Positions 17,843 through 32,440 of a stretch of 64,000 nt of DNA are shown here, piece after piece. Source of the DNA: Luteococcus sp052116585 (GTDB lineage Bacteria; Actinomycetota; Actinomycetes; Propionibacteriales; Propionibacteriaceae). The stretch spans positions 186,001 through 250,000 of the forward strand of contig NZ_JBQKKT010000003.1 in the NCBI RefSeq assembly GCF_052116585.1, written 5' to 3'. The notes under the pieces are model-generated. The model was not told where the DNA came from and searched no databases. It worked only from the letters and a program-made list of their open reading frames with translations. The position numbers and the translations under genes were made by a program. Position 1 is the first letter of the stretch. Every line of letters begins with the position of its first letter.

Positions 17843-17939
17843 GTTATTTTGCCCCATCGCCAAACTGTCGACCCGTCACTTGACTCGGGTCGTTCTGCAT
17901 GCAAAGAACCCTTTCCGAGTTCTTGGAAGGACCAATATC

Positions 17940-21428
<3,489 letters not shown>

Positions 21429-21452
21429 GTTCCAACTCAGTCCCTGACCTGA

Positions 21453-21476
21453 CCCCGGGGGAGCAATCCCCCGGGG
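21453..21476 (+). terminator. Hairpin between rpoB and rpoC
   Basis: A 10-bp perfect GC stem (arms 21453-21462 and 21467-21476) closed by a GCAA tetraloop lies 24 nt after the rpoB stop, with no U-tract. Since rpoC has no obvious own promoter, this is more likely an RNA-processing or partial attenuation site than a full terminator. Confidence 0.55.
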
Positions 21477-21544
21477 GCCGGTCACTCGAACTCAGACACC
21501 CATGAAAGGCACCTGCCAGACAGGCAGGGGAAGGTGAACCAAAC

Positions 21545-25426
<3,882 letters not shown>

Positions 25427-25443
25427 TCCTCGTCTGATCCCTG

Positions 25444-25479
25444 ACACCGGGGTGCGTCCTGTTGGGCGCACCCCGGTGT
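25444..25479 (+). terminator. rpoBC terminator hairpin
   Basis: A perfect 13-bp inverted repeat (arms 25444-25456 and 25467-25479, ACACCGGGGTGCG on the left) with a 10-nt loop, 17 nt after the rpoC stop. The following bases (CGTTGTCTTCG) contain only a weak U stretch. Confidence 0.8.
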
Positions 25480-25493
25480 CGTTGTCTTCGCCC

Positions 25494-25600
25494 CGCGTGG
25501 GTTTGCGCGTCCCCGTCGCCGCGTGGGTTTGCGCGCCTCGCGTCCCCGTCCCCGTCCCGCGTCCCCGTCCCGCGTCCCGCGTGGGTTTTCGCGCCCGTCG
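25494..25600. repeat. GC-rich low-complexity tract downstream of rpoC
   Basis: Three copies of a GCGTGGGTTTnCGCG motif (starting near 25495, 25521 and 25579) are separated by runs of CGTCCCCGTCCCGC units. The tract is non-coding, sits between the rpoC terminator and the large palindrome, and looks like degenerate slippage-prone sequence. Confidence 0.7.
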
Positions 25601-25601
25601 C

Positions 25602-25674
25602 CGCCAGAAACAGATGCATAGGCGGTCTCCAGTGCACCAAATGCACTGGAGACCGCCTATGCATCTGTTTCTGG
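25602..25674. repeat. Long perfect palindrome, copy 1 (rpoC side)
   Basis: Arms of 33 nt (25604-25636 and 25642-25674) are perfect inverted repeats around a 5-nt loop CCAAA. The arm begins CCAGAAACAGATGCATA and ends CCAGTGCA. A second copy lies at 31495-31560; within the shared 26-bp core the two copies differ at two base pairs (25621/25657 and 25627/25651) and both differences keep pairing. It would form a very stable hairpin in RNA or a cruciform in DNA. There is no transposase, target duplication or U-tract, so it is a miniature repeat family or structured RNA of unknown role. Confidence 0.85.
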
Positions 25675-25734
25675 ATGGGCGCCGGCGGGACGTGCGCCTT
25701 CAGGCTGGAGCGGGGCACCTGGGCGGCAAGGGAC

Positions 25735-25740
25735 TAGTTT
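25735..25740 (+). promoter_or_regulatory. Predicted leaderless -10 box of MOSC gene
   Basis: TAGTTT ends 6 nt before ATG 25747 and no Shine-Dalgarno is present, so the transcript probably begins at or next to the start codon. No clear -35 was recognised. Confidence 0.5.
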
Positions 25741-25746
25741 GGGGCC

Positions 25747-26412
25747 ATGCGGATCCTCTCCACCAACATCGGGGCACCTCGGGGCGATCTGGGAGGGTAT
25801 GACCGGCCGACGGGGATTGACAAGCGGCCAGTGCGCAGCATCACCGTCAGCGATCCCGGGCCCCGTACCCCCGACGGTCCCCGCGCCTCCGGGGTGGAGG
25901 GCGACTTCGTCGGAGACCGCAAGAACCATGGCGGCACCCACAAGGCGGTCTACGCCGTCGGGCGGGAGGATCTGGACCTGTGGGGTGAACGATTGGGCCG
26001 AGAGCTCCCCGACGGCTGGATGGGTGAGAACCTCACCACGCTGGGCTGGGACCTCAACCAGTCGATCGTGGGGGAGACCTGGCGGATCGGGGAGGTTCTG
26101 CTCCAGGTGAGCGTGCCGCGCATCCCGTGCCGCACCTTCCAGGTGGTGGCGGGCCGGCCCACCTGGATCAAGGAGTTCATCGCCGGTGGGGGAGCGGGCA
26201 CCTATCTGCGCGTCCTCGAAGCCGGGAGGATCGAACCGGGCATGTCTGTGCGCCGCGCTGCCATCCCGCCGCACGGGGTCACCATCCGCGACTTCTTCCG
26301 AGCCAGGACCGGCCAGCCCGAACTGGCCGAACACGTCCTGACAGCAGCAGAATTCCTCACCGCTGCGGACACCGAGAAGCTGCGCAGCCGCCTCACCACG
26401 GTGCTGGGCTGA
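25747..26412 (+). CDS. MOSC domain-containing protein (YiiM-like)
   Basis: 221 residues. MOSC domains, named after the molybdenum cofactor sulfurase C-terminus, bind sulfur or the cofactor. The YiiM branch reduces N-hydroxylated compounds with molybdenum cofactor. Here SVPRIPCRTFQ carries the conserved cysteine that ligands the cofactor in this family. GDRKNHGGTHKAVYAVGREDLDLW and WMGENLTTLGWDLNQSIVGETW are the other hallmark segments. It is transcribed alone between rpoC and rpsL, probably leaderless. The enzymatic role is inferred from the family only. Confidence 0.8.
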   Translation: MRILSTNIGAPRGDLGGYDRPTGIDKRPVRSITVSDPGPRTPDGPRASGVEGDFVGDRKNHGGTHKAVYAVGREDLDLWGERLGRELPDGWMGENLTTLGWDLNQSIVGETWRIGEVLLQVSVPRIPCRTFQVVAGRPTWIKEFIAGGGAGTYLRVLEAGRIEPGMSVRRAAIPPHGVTIRDFFRARTGQPELAEHVLTAAEFLTAADTEKLRSRLTTVLG

Positions 26413-26774
26413 CGGCAGTGGGCTGACAGCAGCTCGACGGCACGGGGTCCGGCACGTCTCCGTCGGCGGCCCCATCCGACGGACAGTGGCGAAACCGCAT
26501 CCTGGCGGGCGCAGAGTATGCCAGATTCGGTACCCACGTTTTGACCCTTGCAGGGCAGTCGAGTAGATTTGGATTCTGTGCTCGATTCAATCGGGCCTTT
26601 GTGCGTGCCCTGGCAGTGGGGTCACCCTCCTAAACGTTGCGAGGACGGGTGGCAACGGTGCGGAGTTCGCACTGCAGACAACTGCACCAGATGGGATAAC
26701 GGTGGTCCACATCTGACGTGCGGAAGCTGCAAGCCAGGGTAAGACCATCCAGACAACGAAAGTGATACCAGCCG
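26413..26774 (+). promoter_or_regulatory. rpsL operon promoter and long leader
   Basis: This 362-bp stretch has no gene. TTGACC (26541-26546), 17 bp, TAGATT (26564-26569) is the best promoter in the window; transcription should start near 26576. The remaining roughly 200 nt form an untranslated leader before the rpsL GTG at 26775, which is long enough to hold autoregulatory structure, although no strong perfect hairpin was found in it. No good Shine-Dalgarno is visible before rpsL. Confidence 0.7.
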
Positions 26775-27146
26775 GTGCCTACAATCCAGCAGCTGGTCCG
26801 CAAGGGCCGCACTGACAAGGTCAGCAAGAACAGCACGCCTGCGCTCAAGGGTTCGCCCCAGCGTCGTGGCGTGTGCACGCGTGTGTACACCACCACGCCC
26901 AAGAAGCCGAACTCGGCTCTCCGCAAGGTGGCGCGTGTGCGCCTCTCCTCGGGCATTGAGGTGACTGCCTACATCCCGGGTGTTGGCCACAACCTGCAGG
27001 AACACTCCATGGTGCTGGTCCGCGGCGGTCGTGTGAAGGACCTCCCCGGTGTCCGCTACAAGATCATTCGTGGCTCTCTCGACACCCAGGGTGTCAAGGG
27101 TCGCAAGCAGGCTCGCAGCCGCTACGGCGCGAAGAAGGAGAAGTAA
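26775..27146 (+). CDS. rpsL: 30S ribosomal protein S12
   Basis: 123 residues from GTG (PTIQQLVRKGRTDK). S12 lines the decoding site and controls accuracy. TTPKKPNSALRKVARV and RGGRVKDLPGVRYK have lysines at both classical streptomycin positions, the susceptible form. First gene of the str operon; its TAA shares a base with the rpsG ATG. Confidence 0.97.
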   Translation: MPTIQQLVRKGRTDKVSKNSTPALKGSPQRRGVCTRVYTTTPKKPNSALRKVARVRLSSGIEVTAYIPGVGHNLQEHSMVLVRGGRVKDLPGVRYKIIRGSLDTQGVKGRKQARSRYGAKKEK

Positions 27147-27616
27147 TGCCTCGCAAGGGACCGGCGCCCAAGCGCCCCGTCATCGCCGATCCGGTCTACG
27201 GTTCGCCGCTGGTGACGCAGCTCGTCAGCAAGATCCTGCTCGACGGCAAGAAGACCACTGCCCAGGACATCGTCTACACCGCCCTCGAGGGCACCCGTGA
27301 GAAGACCGGTGTGGATCCCGTCCAGACGCTCAAGCGCGCGCTTGACAACATCAAGCCCTCGCTGGAGGTCAAGAGCCGCCGCGTCGGTGGCGCCACCTAC
27401 CAGGTTCCGATCGAGGTCAAGCCGGCTCGCGCCACCACGCTGAGCATGCGCTGGCTGGTCACCTACTCCCGCGCCCGTCGCGAGAAGACGATGGCCGAGC
27501 GTCTGATGAACGAGATCCTGGACGCTTCGAACGGTCTGGGCGCTTCGGTCAAGAAGCGCGAGGACACGCACAAGATGGCCGAGGCCAACAAGGCATTCGC
27601 CCACTACCGCTGGTGA
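27146..27616 (+). CDS. rpsG: 30S ribosomal protein S7
   Basis: 156 residues, full length. S7 nucleates the 30S head and contacts the E-site tRNA; in Escherichia coli it also represses the str operon. PRKGPAPKRPV at the start and MRWLVTYSRARREKTMAERL in the middle are typical. Translationally coupled to rpsL by a one-base overlap. A hairpin at 27624-27651 and an inverted repeat at 27655-27695 separate it from fusA. Confidence 0.97.
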   Translation: MPRKGPAPKRPVIADPVYGSPLVTQLVSKILLDGKKTTAQDIVYTALEGTREKTGVDPVQTLKRALDNIKPSLEVKSRRVGGATYQVPIEVKPARATTLSMRWLVTYSRARREKTMAERLMNEILDASNGLGASVKKREDTHKMAEANKAFAHYRW

Positions 27617-27623
27617 TTTCACT

Positions 27624-27651
27624 GCCCCAACGTCGGATTCGACGTTGGGGC
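27624..27651 (+). terminator. Hairpin downstream of rpsG
   Basis: A perfect 11-bp stem (27624-27634 with 27641-27651, GCCCCAACGTC on the left) and 6-nt loop, 8 nt after the rpsG stop, no U-tract. It may reduce read-through into fusA or protect the rpsLG mRNA. Confidence 0.6.
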
Positions 27652-27654
27652 GTC

Positions 27655-27695
27655 ATCACGTCCGGGACCGGTTAGACTCCTGTCCCGGACGTGAT
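27655..27695. promoter_or_regulatory. Inverted repeat around a -10-like box upstream of fusA
   Basis: Perfect 14-bp inverted repeat: ATCACGTCCGGGAC (27655-27668) and its complement at 27682-27695, with a 13-bp centre containing TAGACT (27673-27678). It ends 47 nt before fusA. As DNA it resembles an operator straddling a -10 element; as RNA it would be a stable hairpin in the rpsG-fusA spacer. No -35 lies at 16-18 bp; TTGGGG at 27645 is 22 bp away. Confidence 0.5.
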
Positions 27696-27742
27696 CTGTC
27701 CAAACCTGTTCAAACCCATCAAAGATTTGAGGTTGAAGCCCT

Positions 27743-29842
27743 GTGGCCATCGACTTGAAGACTGACCTGGCCAAGGTCCGCAACATCGGCATCATGGCCC
27801 ACATCGACGCCGGCAAGACCACCACGACCGAGCGCATCCTGTTCTACACCGGTATCAACCACAAGATCGGTGAGACCCATGAAGGCACCGCCACCATGGA
27901 CTGGATGGAGCAGGAGCAGGAGCGTGGCATCACGATCACGTCCGCTGCCACCACGTGCTTCTGGCACGACACCCAGATCAACATCATCGACACCCCCGGC
28001 CACGTGGACTTCACCGTCGAGGTGGAGCGCTCGCTGCGCGTGCTCGATGGCGCCGTCGCCGTCTTCGACGGTGTGGCCGGTGTTGAGCCGCAGAGCCAGA
28101 CCGTGTGGCGTCAGGCCACCAAGTACAACGTGCCCCGCATCTGCTACATCAACAAGCTGGACCGGACGGGCGCGAACTTCGACCACTGCATCAACACCAT
28201 CCGTGAGCGTCTGATGGCCACCCCGGCGATCATCCAGCTCCCGATCGGTGCCGAGGCCGACTTCATGGGCGTCGTCGACCTGGTCGAGATGAACGCCAAG
28301 ACCTACCGCGGCGAGACCGGCATGGGCGAGATGTACGAGGTCGAGGAGATCCCGGCCGACATGCTGGAGAAGGCCAAGGCCGCCCGCGCCGAGCTGCTCG
28401 AGGTCGTGGCCGAGGCCGACGACGAGCTGATGATGATGTTCCTCGAGGGCGAGGAGCCCTCCGTGGAGCAGCTGAAGGCTGGCATCCGCAAGGGCGTGCT
28501 GGACAACAAGTTCAACGCCGTCGTGTGTGGCACCTCGTTCAAGAACAAGGGTGTGCAGCCGCTGCTCGATGCCATCGTCGACTACCTGCCCTCCCCGCTC
28601 GACGTCCCCGCCATCGAGGGCTTCAAGCCCGGCGACGAGTCGACCACGCTGGAGCGTCACCCGAACAACGAGGATCCGCTGTCGATCCTGGCCTTCAAGA
28701 TCGCGGCCGACCCGCACCTGGGCAAGCTCACCTTCGTGCGCATCTACTCCGGTGTCCTGCAGGCCGGCACCCAGGTGCTCAACGCCACCAAGGGCAAGAA
28801 GGAGCGCATCGGCAAGATCTACCAGATGCACGCCAACAAGCGTGAGGAGATCGACTCGATCGGCGCCGGCATGATCGTCGCCGTGATGGGTCTGAAGGAC
28901 ACCACGACCGGTGAGACCCTCTGCGATCCCGCCAACCCGATCATCCTGGAGTCGATGGAGTTCCCGGCGCCGGTGATCGAGCAGGCCATCGAGCCCAAGA
29001 CCAAGTCTGACCAGGAGAAGCTGGGTGTCGCCATCCAGCGTCTGGCCGAGGAGGACCCGACCTTCCGCGTCCACACCGACGAGGAGACCGGCCAGACCAT
29101 CATCGCCGGCATGGGCGAGCTGCACCTTGAGGTGCTGATCGACCGCATGAAGCGCGAGTTCAAGGTCGAGGCCAACATCGGCAAGCCGCAGGTGGCCTAC
29201 CGTGAGACCCTGCGTCGCAAGGTCGAGAAGGTCGACTACACCCACAAGAAGCAGTCGGGTGGTTCGGGCCAGTACGCCAAGGTCATCATCGACCTGGAGC
29301 CGCTGGAGCCGGGCTCGGGCTACGAGTTCGTCAATGCCGTCACCGGTGGTCGTATTCCCAAGGAGTACATCCCCGCCGTCGACGCCGGTGTCAAGGAGGC
29401 CATGCAGTTCGGTGTCCTGGCCGGCTACCCGGTGGAGGACATCCGCGTGACCCTGACCGATGGCGCCTACCACGACGTCGACTCCTCGGAAATGGCCTTC
29501 AAGCTGGCCGGCTCGATGGTCTTCAAGGAGGCCGCTCGCAAGGCCGACCCGGCCATCCTCGAGCCGCTGATGGCCGTCGAGGTCACCACGCCGGAGGACT
29601 TCCTGGGCACCGTCATCGGTGACCTGAACTCCCGCCGCGGCGCCGTCCAGAGCATGGACGAGCTGCACGGCAACCGCGTCGTCCGTGCGCTGGTGCCGCT
29701 GAGCGAGATGTTCGGCTACGTGGGTGACCTTCGCTCGAAGACCTCGGGCCAGGCCTCGTACTCGATGGAGTTCCACTCCTACGGCGAGACCCCGAAGAAT
29801 GTCGCCGACGAGATCGTCGCCAAGGCCAACGGCGGCGAATGA
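27743..29842 (+). CDS. fusA: Translation elongation factor G
   Basis: 699 residues from GTG, with GAGG upstream. GTPase that drives translocation and, with ribosome recycling factor, ribosome splitting. G1 is AHIDAGKTT (19-27), G2 lies around RGITITSAATT, G3 is DTPGHVDF and G4 NKLDRTG. Domain IV and the C-terminal HSYGETPKNVADEIV region are complete. Together with rpsL, rpsG and tuf it forms the str cluster, though the structured spacers on both sides suggest separate expression control. Confidence 0.97.
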   Translation: MAIDLKTDLAKVRNIGIMAHIDAGKTTTTERILFYTGINHKIGETHEGTATMDWMEQEQERGITITSAATTCFWHDTQINIIDTPGHVDFTVEVERSLRVLDGAVAVFDGVAGVEPQSQTVWRQATKYNVPRICYINKLDRTGANFDHCINTIRERLMATPAIIQLPIGAEADFMGVVDLVEMNAKTYRGETGMGEMYEVEEIPADMLEKAKAARAELLEVVAEADDELMMMFLEGEEPSVEQLKAGIRKGVLDNKFNAVVCGTSFKNKGVQPLLDAIVDYLPSPLDVPAIEGFKPGDESTTLERHPNNEDPLSILAFKIAADPHLGKLTFVRIYSGVLQAGTQVLNATKGKKERIGKIYQMHANKREEIDSIGAGMIVAVMGLKDTTTGETLCDPANPIILESMEFPAPVIEQAIEPKTKSDQEKLGVAIQRLAEEDPTFRVHTDEETGQTIIAGMGELHLEVLIDRMKREFKVEANIGKPQVAYRETLRRKVEKVDYTHKKQSGGSGQYAKVIIDLEPLEPGSGYEFVNAVTGGRIPKEYIPAVDAGVKEAMQFGVLAGYPVEDIRVTLTDGAYHDVDSSEMAFKLAGSMVFKEAARKADPAILEPLMAVEVTTPEDFLGTVIGDLNSRRGAVQSMDELHGNRVVRALVPLSEMFGYVGDLRSKTSGQASYSMEFHSYGETPKNVADEIVAKANGGE

Positions 29843-29857
29843 CACACAGTCAAGTCT

Positions 29858-29895
29858 GATCTGGGGCCGAGGAGTGCGCTCCTCGGCCCCAGATC
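29858..29895 (+). terminator. fusA terminator hairpin
   Basis: A perfect 17-bp stem (29858-29874 and 29879-29895; left arm starts GATCTGGGGCC) with a TGCG loop, 15 nt after the fusA stop and without a U-tract. Confidence 0.75.
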
Positions 29896-29917
29896 CGACT
29901 CGCAGCGGGGAATGAGT

Positions 29918-29946
29918 TTGACTCTCGGCCCTCGGTGCACAAAACT
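29918..29946 (+). promoter_or_regulatory. Candidate tuf promoter
   Basis: TTGACT (29918-29923) with AAAACT 17 bp downstream. The -35 is good and the -10 poor; another -10-like TAGCCT lies at 29954. Because a terminator separates fusA from tuf, a promoter somewhere in 29896-30060 is expected. Confidence 0.35.
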
Positions 29947-30078
29947 TGGACGGTAGCCTTGCCCATCGAACGTTGAGCAAGGTCGGCAAGTATCAAGACC
30001 TCGGTGCGGGATCTCCCCGAGCCGTTACACACCAGTACGCCCCGCGGAGAGCGTGGCGGCAATCCAGAAGGAGCCCAA

Positions 30079-31272
<1,194 letters not shown>

Positions 31273-31315
31273 CCCTGTCACCGACGATCTGAATCACGGC
31301 GAGAAGCCTGATCAA

Positions 31316-31353
31316 CAGCAGGGCCCCGATCCGCAAGGATCGGGGCCCTGCTG
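31316..31353 (+). terminator. tuf terminator hairpin
   Basis: A perfect 17-bp stem (31316-31332 and 31337-31353, left arm CAGCAGGGCCCCGATCC) with a GCAA tetraloop, 43 nt after the tuf stop; no U-tract. Confidence 0.8.
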
Positions 31354-31494
31354 CATCTCCAGCATTGCGGTGGGGAGTGGGGAGAGACGTCGGCCCGCGC
31401 GATGGGAGCGTGGGCGGGTCTGCCGGCCGGCGGGCCCCAGCTTCTGCCGGTCCGCACCTCTCGGCTCCAGCTCATCCCACCCTGGGCACAAGTT

Positions 31495-31560
31495 CGCCAG
31501 AAACAGATGCATATGCGGTGTCCAGTGCAGTAGATGCACTGGACACCGCATATGCATCTG
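31495..31560. repeat. Long perfect palindrome, copy 2 (tuf side)
   Basis: Core arms of 26 nt (31504-31529 and 31535-31560) pair perfectly around a 5-nt loop GTAGA. Homology to copy 1 (25602-25674) starts at CGCCAGAAACAG on the left. The outermost 7 bp no longer pair here because the right flank reads CTGGTTTGA. Compared with copy 1, pair 31514/31550 is T-A instead of G-C and pair 31520/31544 is G-C instead of C-G, so both changes are compensated. It lies between tuf and the convergent LysM gene. Confidence 0.85.
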
Positions 31561-31570
31561 GTTTGATCTT

Positions 31571-31642
31571 GCTGGTGCTGGTGCTGGTGCTGGTGCTGGT
31601 GCTGGTGCTGGTGCTGGTGCTGGTGCTGGTGCTGGTGCTGGT
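31571..31642. repeat. Hexanucleotide tandem repeat (GCTGGT) x 12
   Basis: Twelve perfect copies of GCTGGT start 11 bp after palindrome copy 2 and lie in non-coding DNA between tuf and the LysM gene. Perfect identity suggests recent slippage, so copy number should vary between strains. Confidence 0.92.
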
Positions 31643-31665
31643 GCCCTCACTCGGGGGCGGGGACG

Positions 31666-31707
31666 GCATGAGGGGCTGTGCACTGGATGGTGCACAGCCC
31701 CTCATGC
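31666..31707. terminator. Perfect 18-bp hairpin between convergent tuf and LysM genes
   Basis: Arms 31666-31683 (GCATGAGGGGCTGTGCAC) and 31690-31707 with a TGGATG loop. It is 62 bp beyond the LysM gene stop on the minus strand and is the likely terminator for that gene, and works in either direction by symmetry. Confidence 0.65.
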
Positions 31708-31769
31708 GTTGTGGCGGCTCCCTCTGGCGAGCCCGTAGGTGACCCAGCTGGAGCCCGGTCAGCCGGAGA

Positions 31770-32306
31770 TCACTCCGGGATGACGAAGACCTGGCCCGGG
31801 TAGATCAGGTCAGGGTTCTGGATGTTGTTGGCGCGAGCGATGTCCATGTAGTTGACGCCGAACTTGGCGCCGATCTCGCTCAGGTTGTCGCCGGGCTTCA
31901 CCGTGTAGGTGCGCTGGGCCTTCTTCTGCTCGGCTTCCTGCTCGGCCTTCGCGTCAGCCTCGGCCTTCTGCTTGGCGGCAGCCTCGGCATCCGCTTTCGC
32001 CTTGGCGTCGGCTTCCTGCTTGGCCTTCGCGTCGGCCTCGGCCTTCTGCTTGGCGGCGGCCTCAGCCTCGGCCTTGGCAGCAGCCTCCTGCTTGGCCTTC
32101 TCCTCAGCCTCGGCCTTGGCAGCAGCCTCGGCGGCGGCCTTCTCCTGGGCGTCGAGCTCGGCCTGGGCGGCGGCCGCGGTGGCCTCGTTGCTGGCCTGCT
32201 GGCGGTCGATTCGCGCCTGGTCGTCGGGCGACACCTCGGGGGCCGGCTGGGCGGCCTCATCCTTGTTGCCGGTCAGCTTGTCCTTGATGTTGTCGAACAG
32301 TCCCAT
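31770..32306 (-). CDS. LysM domain protein with Ala/Glu/Lys-rich helix
   Basis: 178 residues. ATG 32306 has GAAGAAGGA 3 nt upstream. After GLFDNIKDKLTGNKDEA a segment of about 90 residues consists almost entirely of Ala, Glu, Lys, Asp and Gln in short repeats such as AAAKAEAE and KQKAEADAKA, which predicts a long charged alpha helix. The C-terminal LysM domain (TYTVKPGDNLSEIGAKFGVNYMDIARANN, then PDLIYPGQVFVIPE) binds glycan chains with N-acetylglucosamine. No signal peptide is evident, so it may be cytoplasmic like YgaU/LysM stress proteins or leave by another route. Monocistronic. Confidence 0.8.
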   Translation of the reverse strand: MGLFDNIKDKLTGNKDEAAQPAPEVSPDDQARIDRQQASNEATAAAAQAELDAQEKAAAEAAAKAEAEEKAKQEAAAKAEAEAAAKQKAEADAKAKQEADAKAKADAEAAAKQKAEADAKAEQEAEQKKAQRTYTVKPGDNLSEIGAKFGVNYMDIARANNIQNPDLIYPGQVFVIPE

Positions 32307-32440
32307 GGGTCCTTCTTCCTGGTGCGGTGCCCAACTGCGGGCAGTGCTTCAACGGTAGCGGGGCGGCGCCACCCCGTGGGGTGGGGAGGCCGCTCTTACG
32401 CCGGGGGCAGAACTGGAAGCTGCCCCGGCTGGGGGAGGCT

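Noticed and set aside
25602..25674. Palindrome copy 1 as an insertion sequence or complete MITE
   Set aside because: No transposase and no recognisable target-site duplication flank it; only the second copy shows it is repeated, so the mobile label is not supported.
26548..26742. Small frame in the rpsL leader as a leader peptide
   Set aside because: It begins upstream of the predicted transcription start, has no ribosome site and shows no attenuation-type codon run.
31312..31742. Open frames with Leu-Val or Ala-Pro repeats across the GCTGGT tract
   Set aside because: The hexanucleotide repeat has no stops in several frames; no start signals or flanking homology support a gene.
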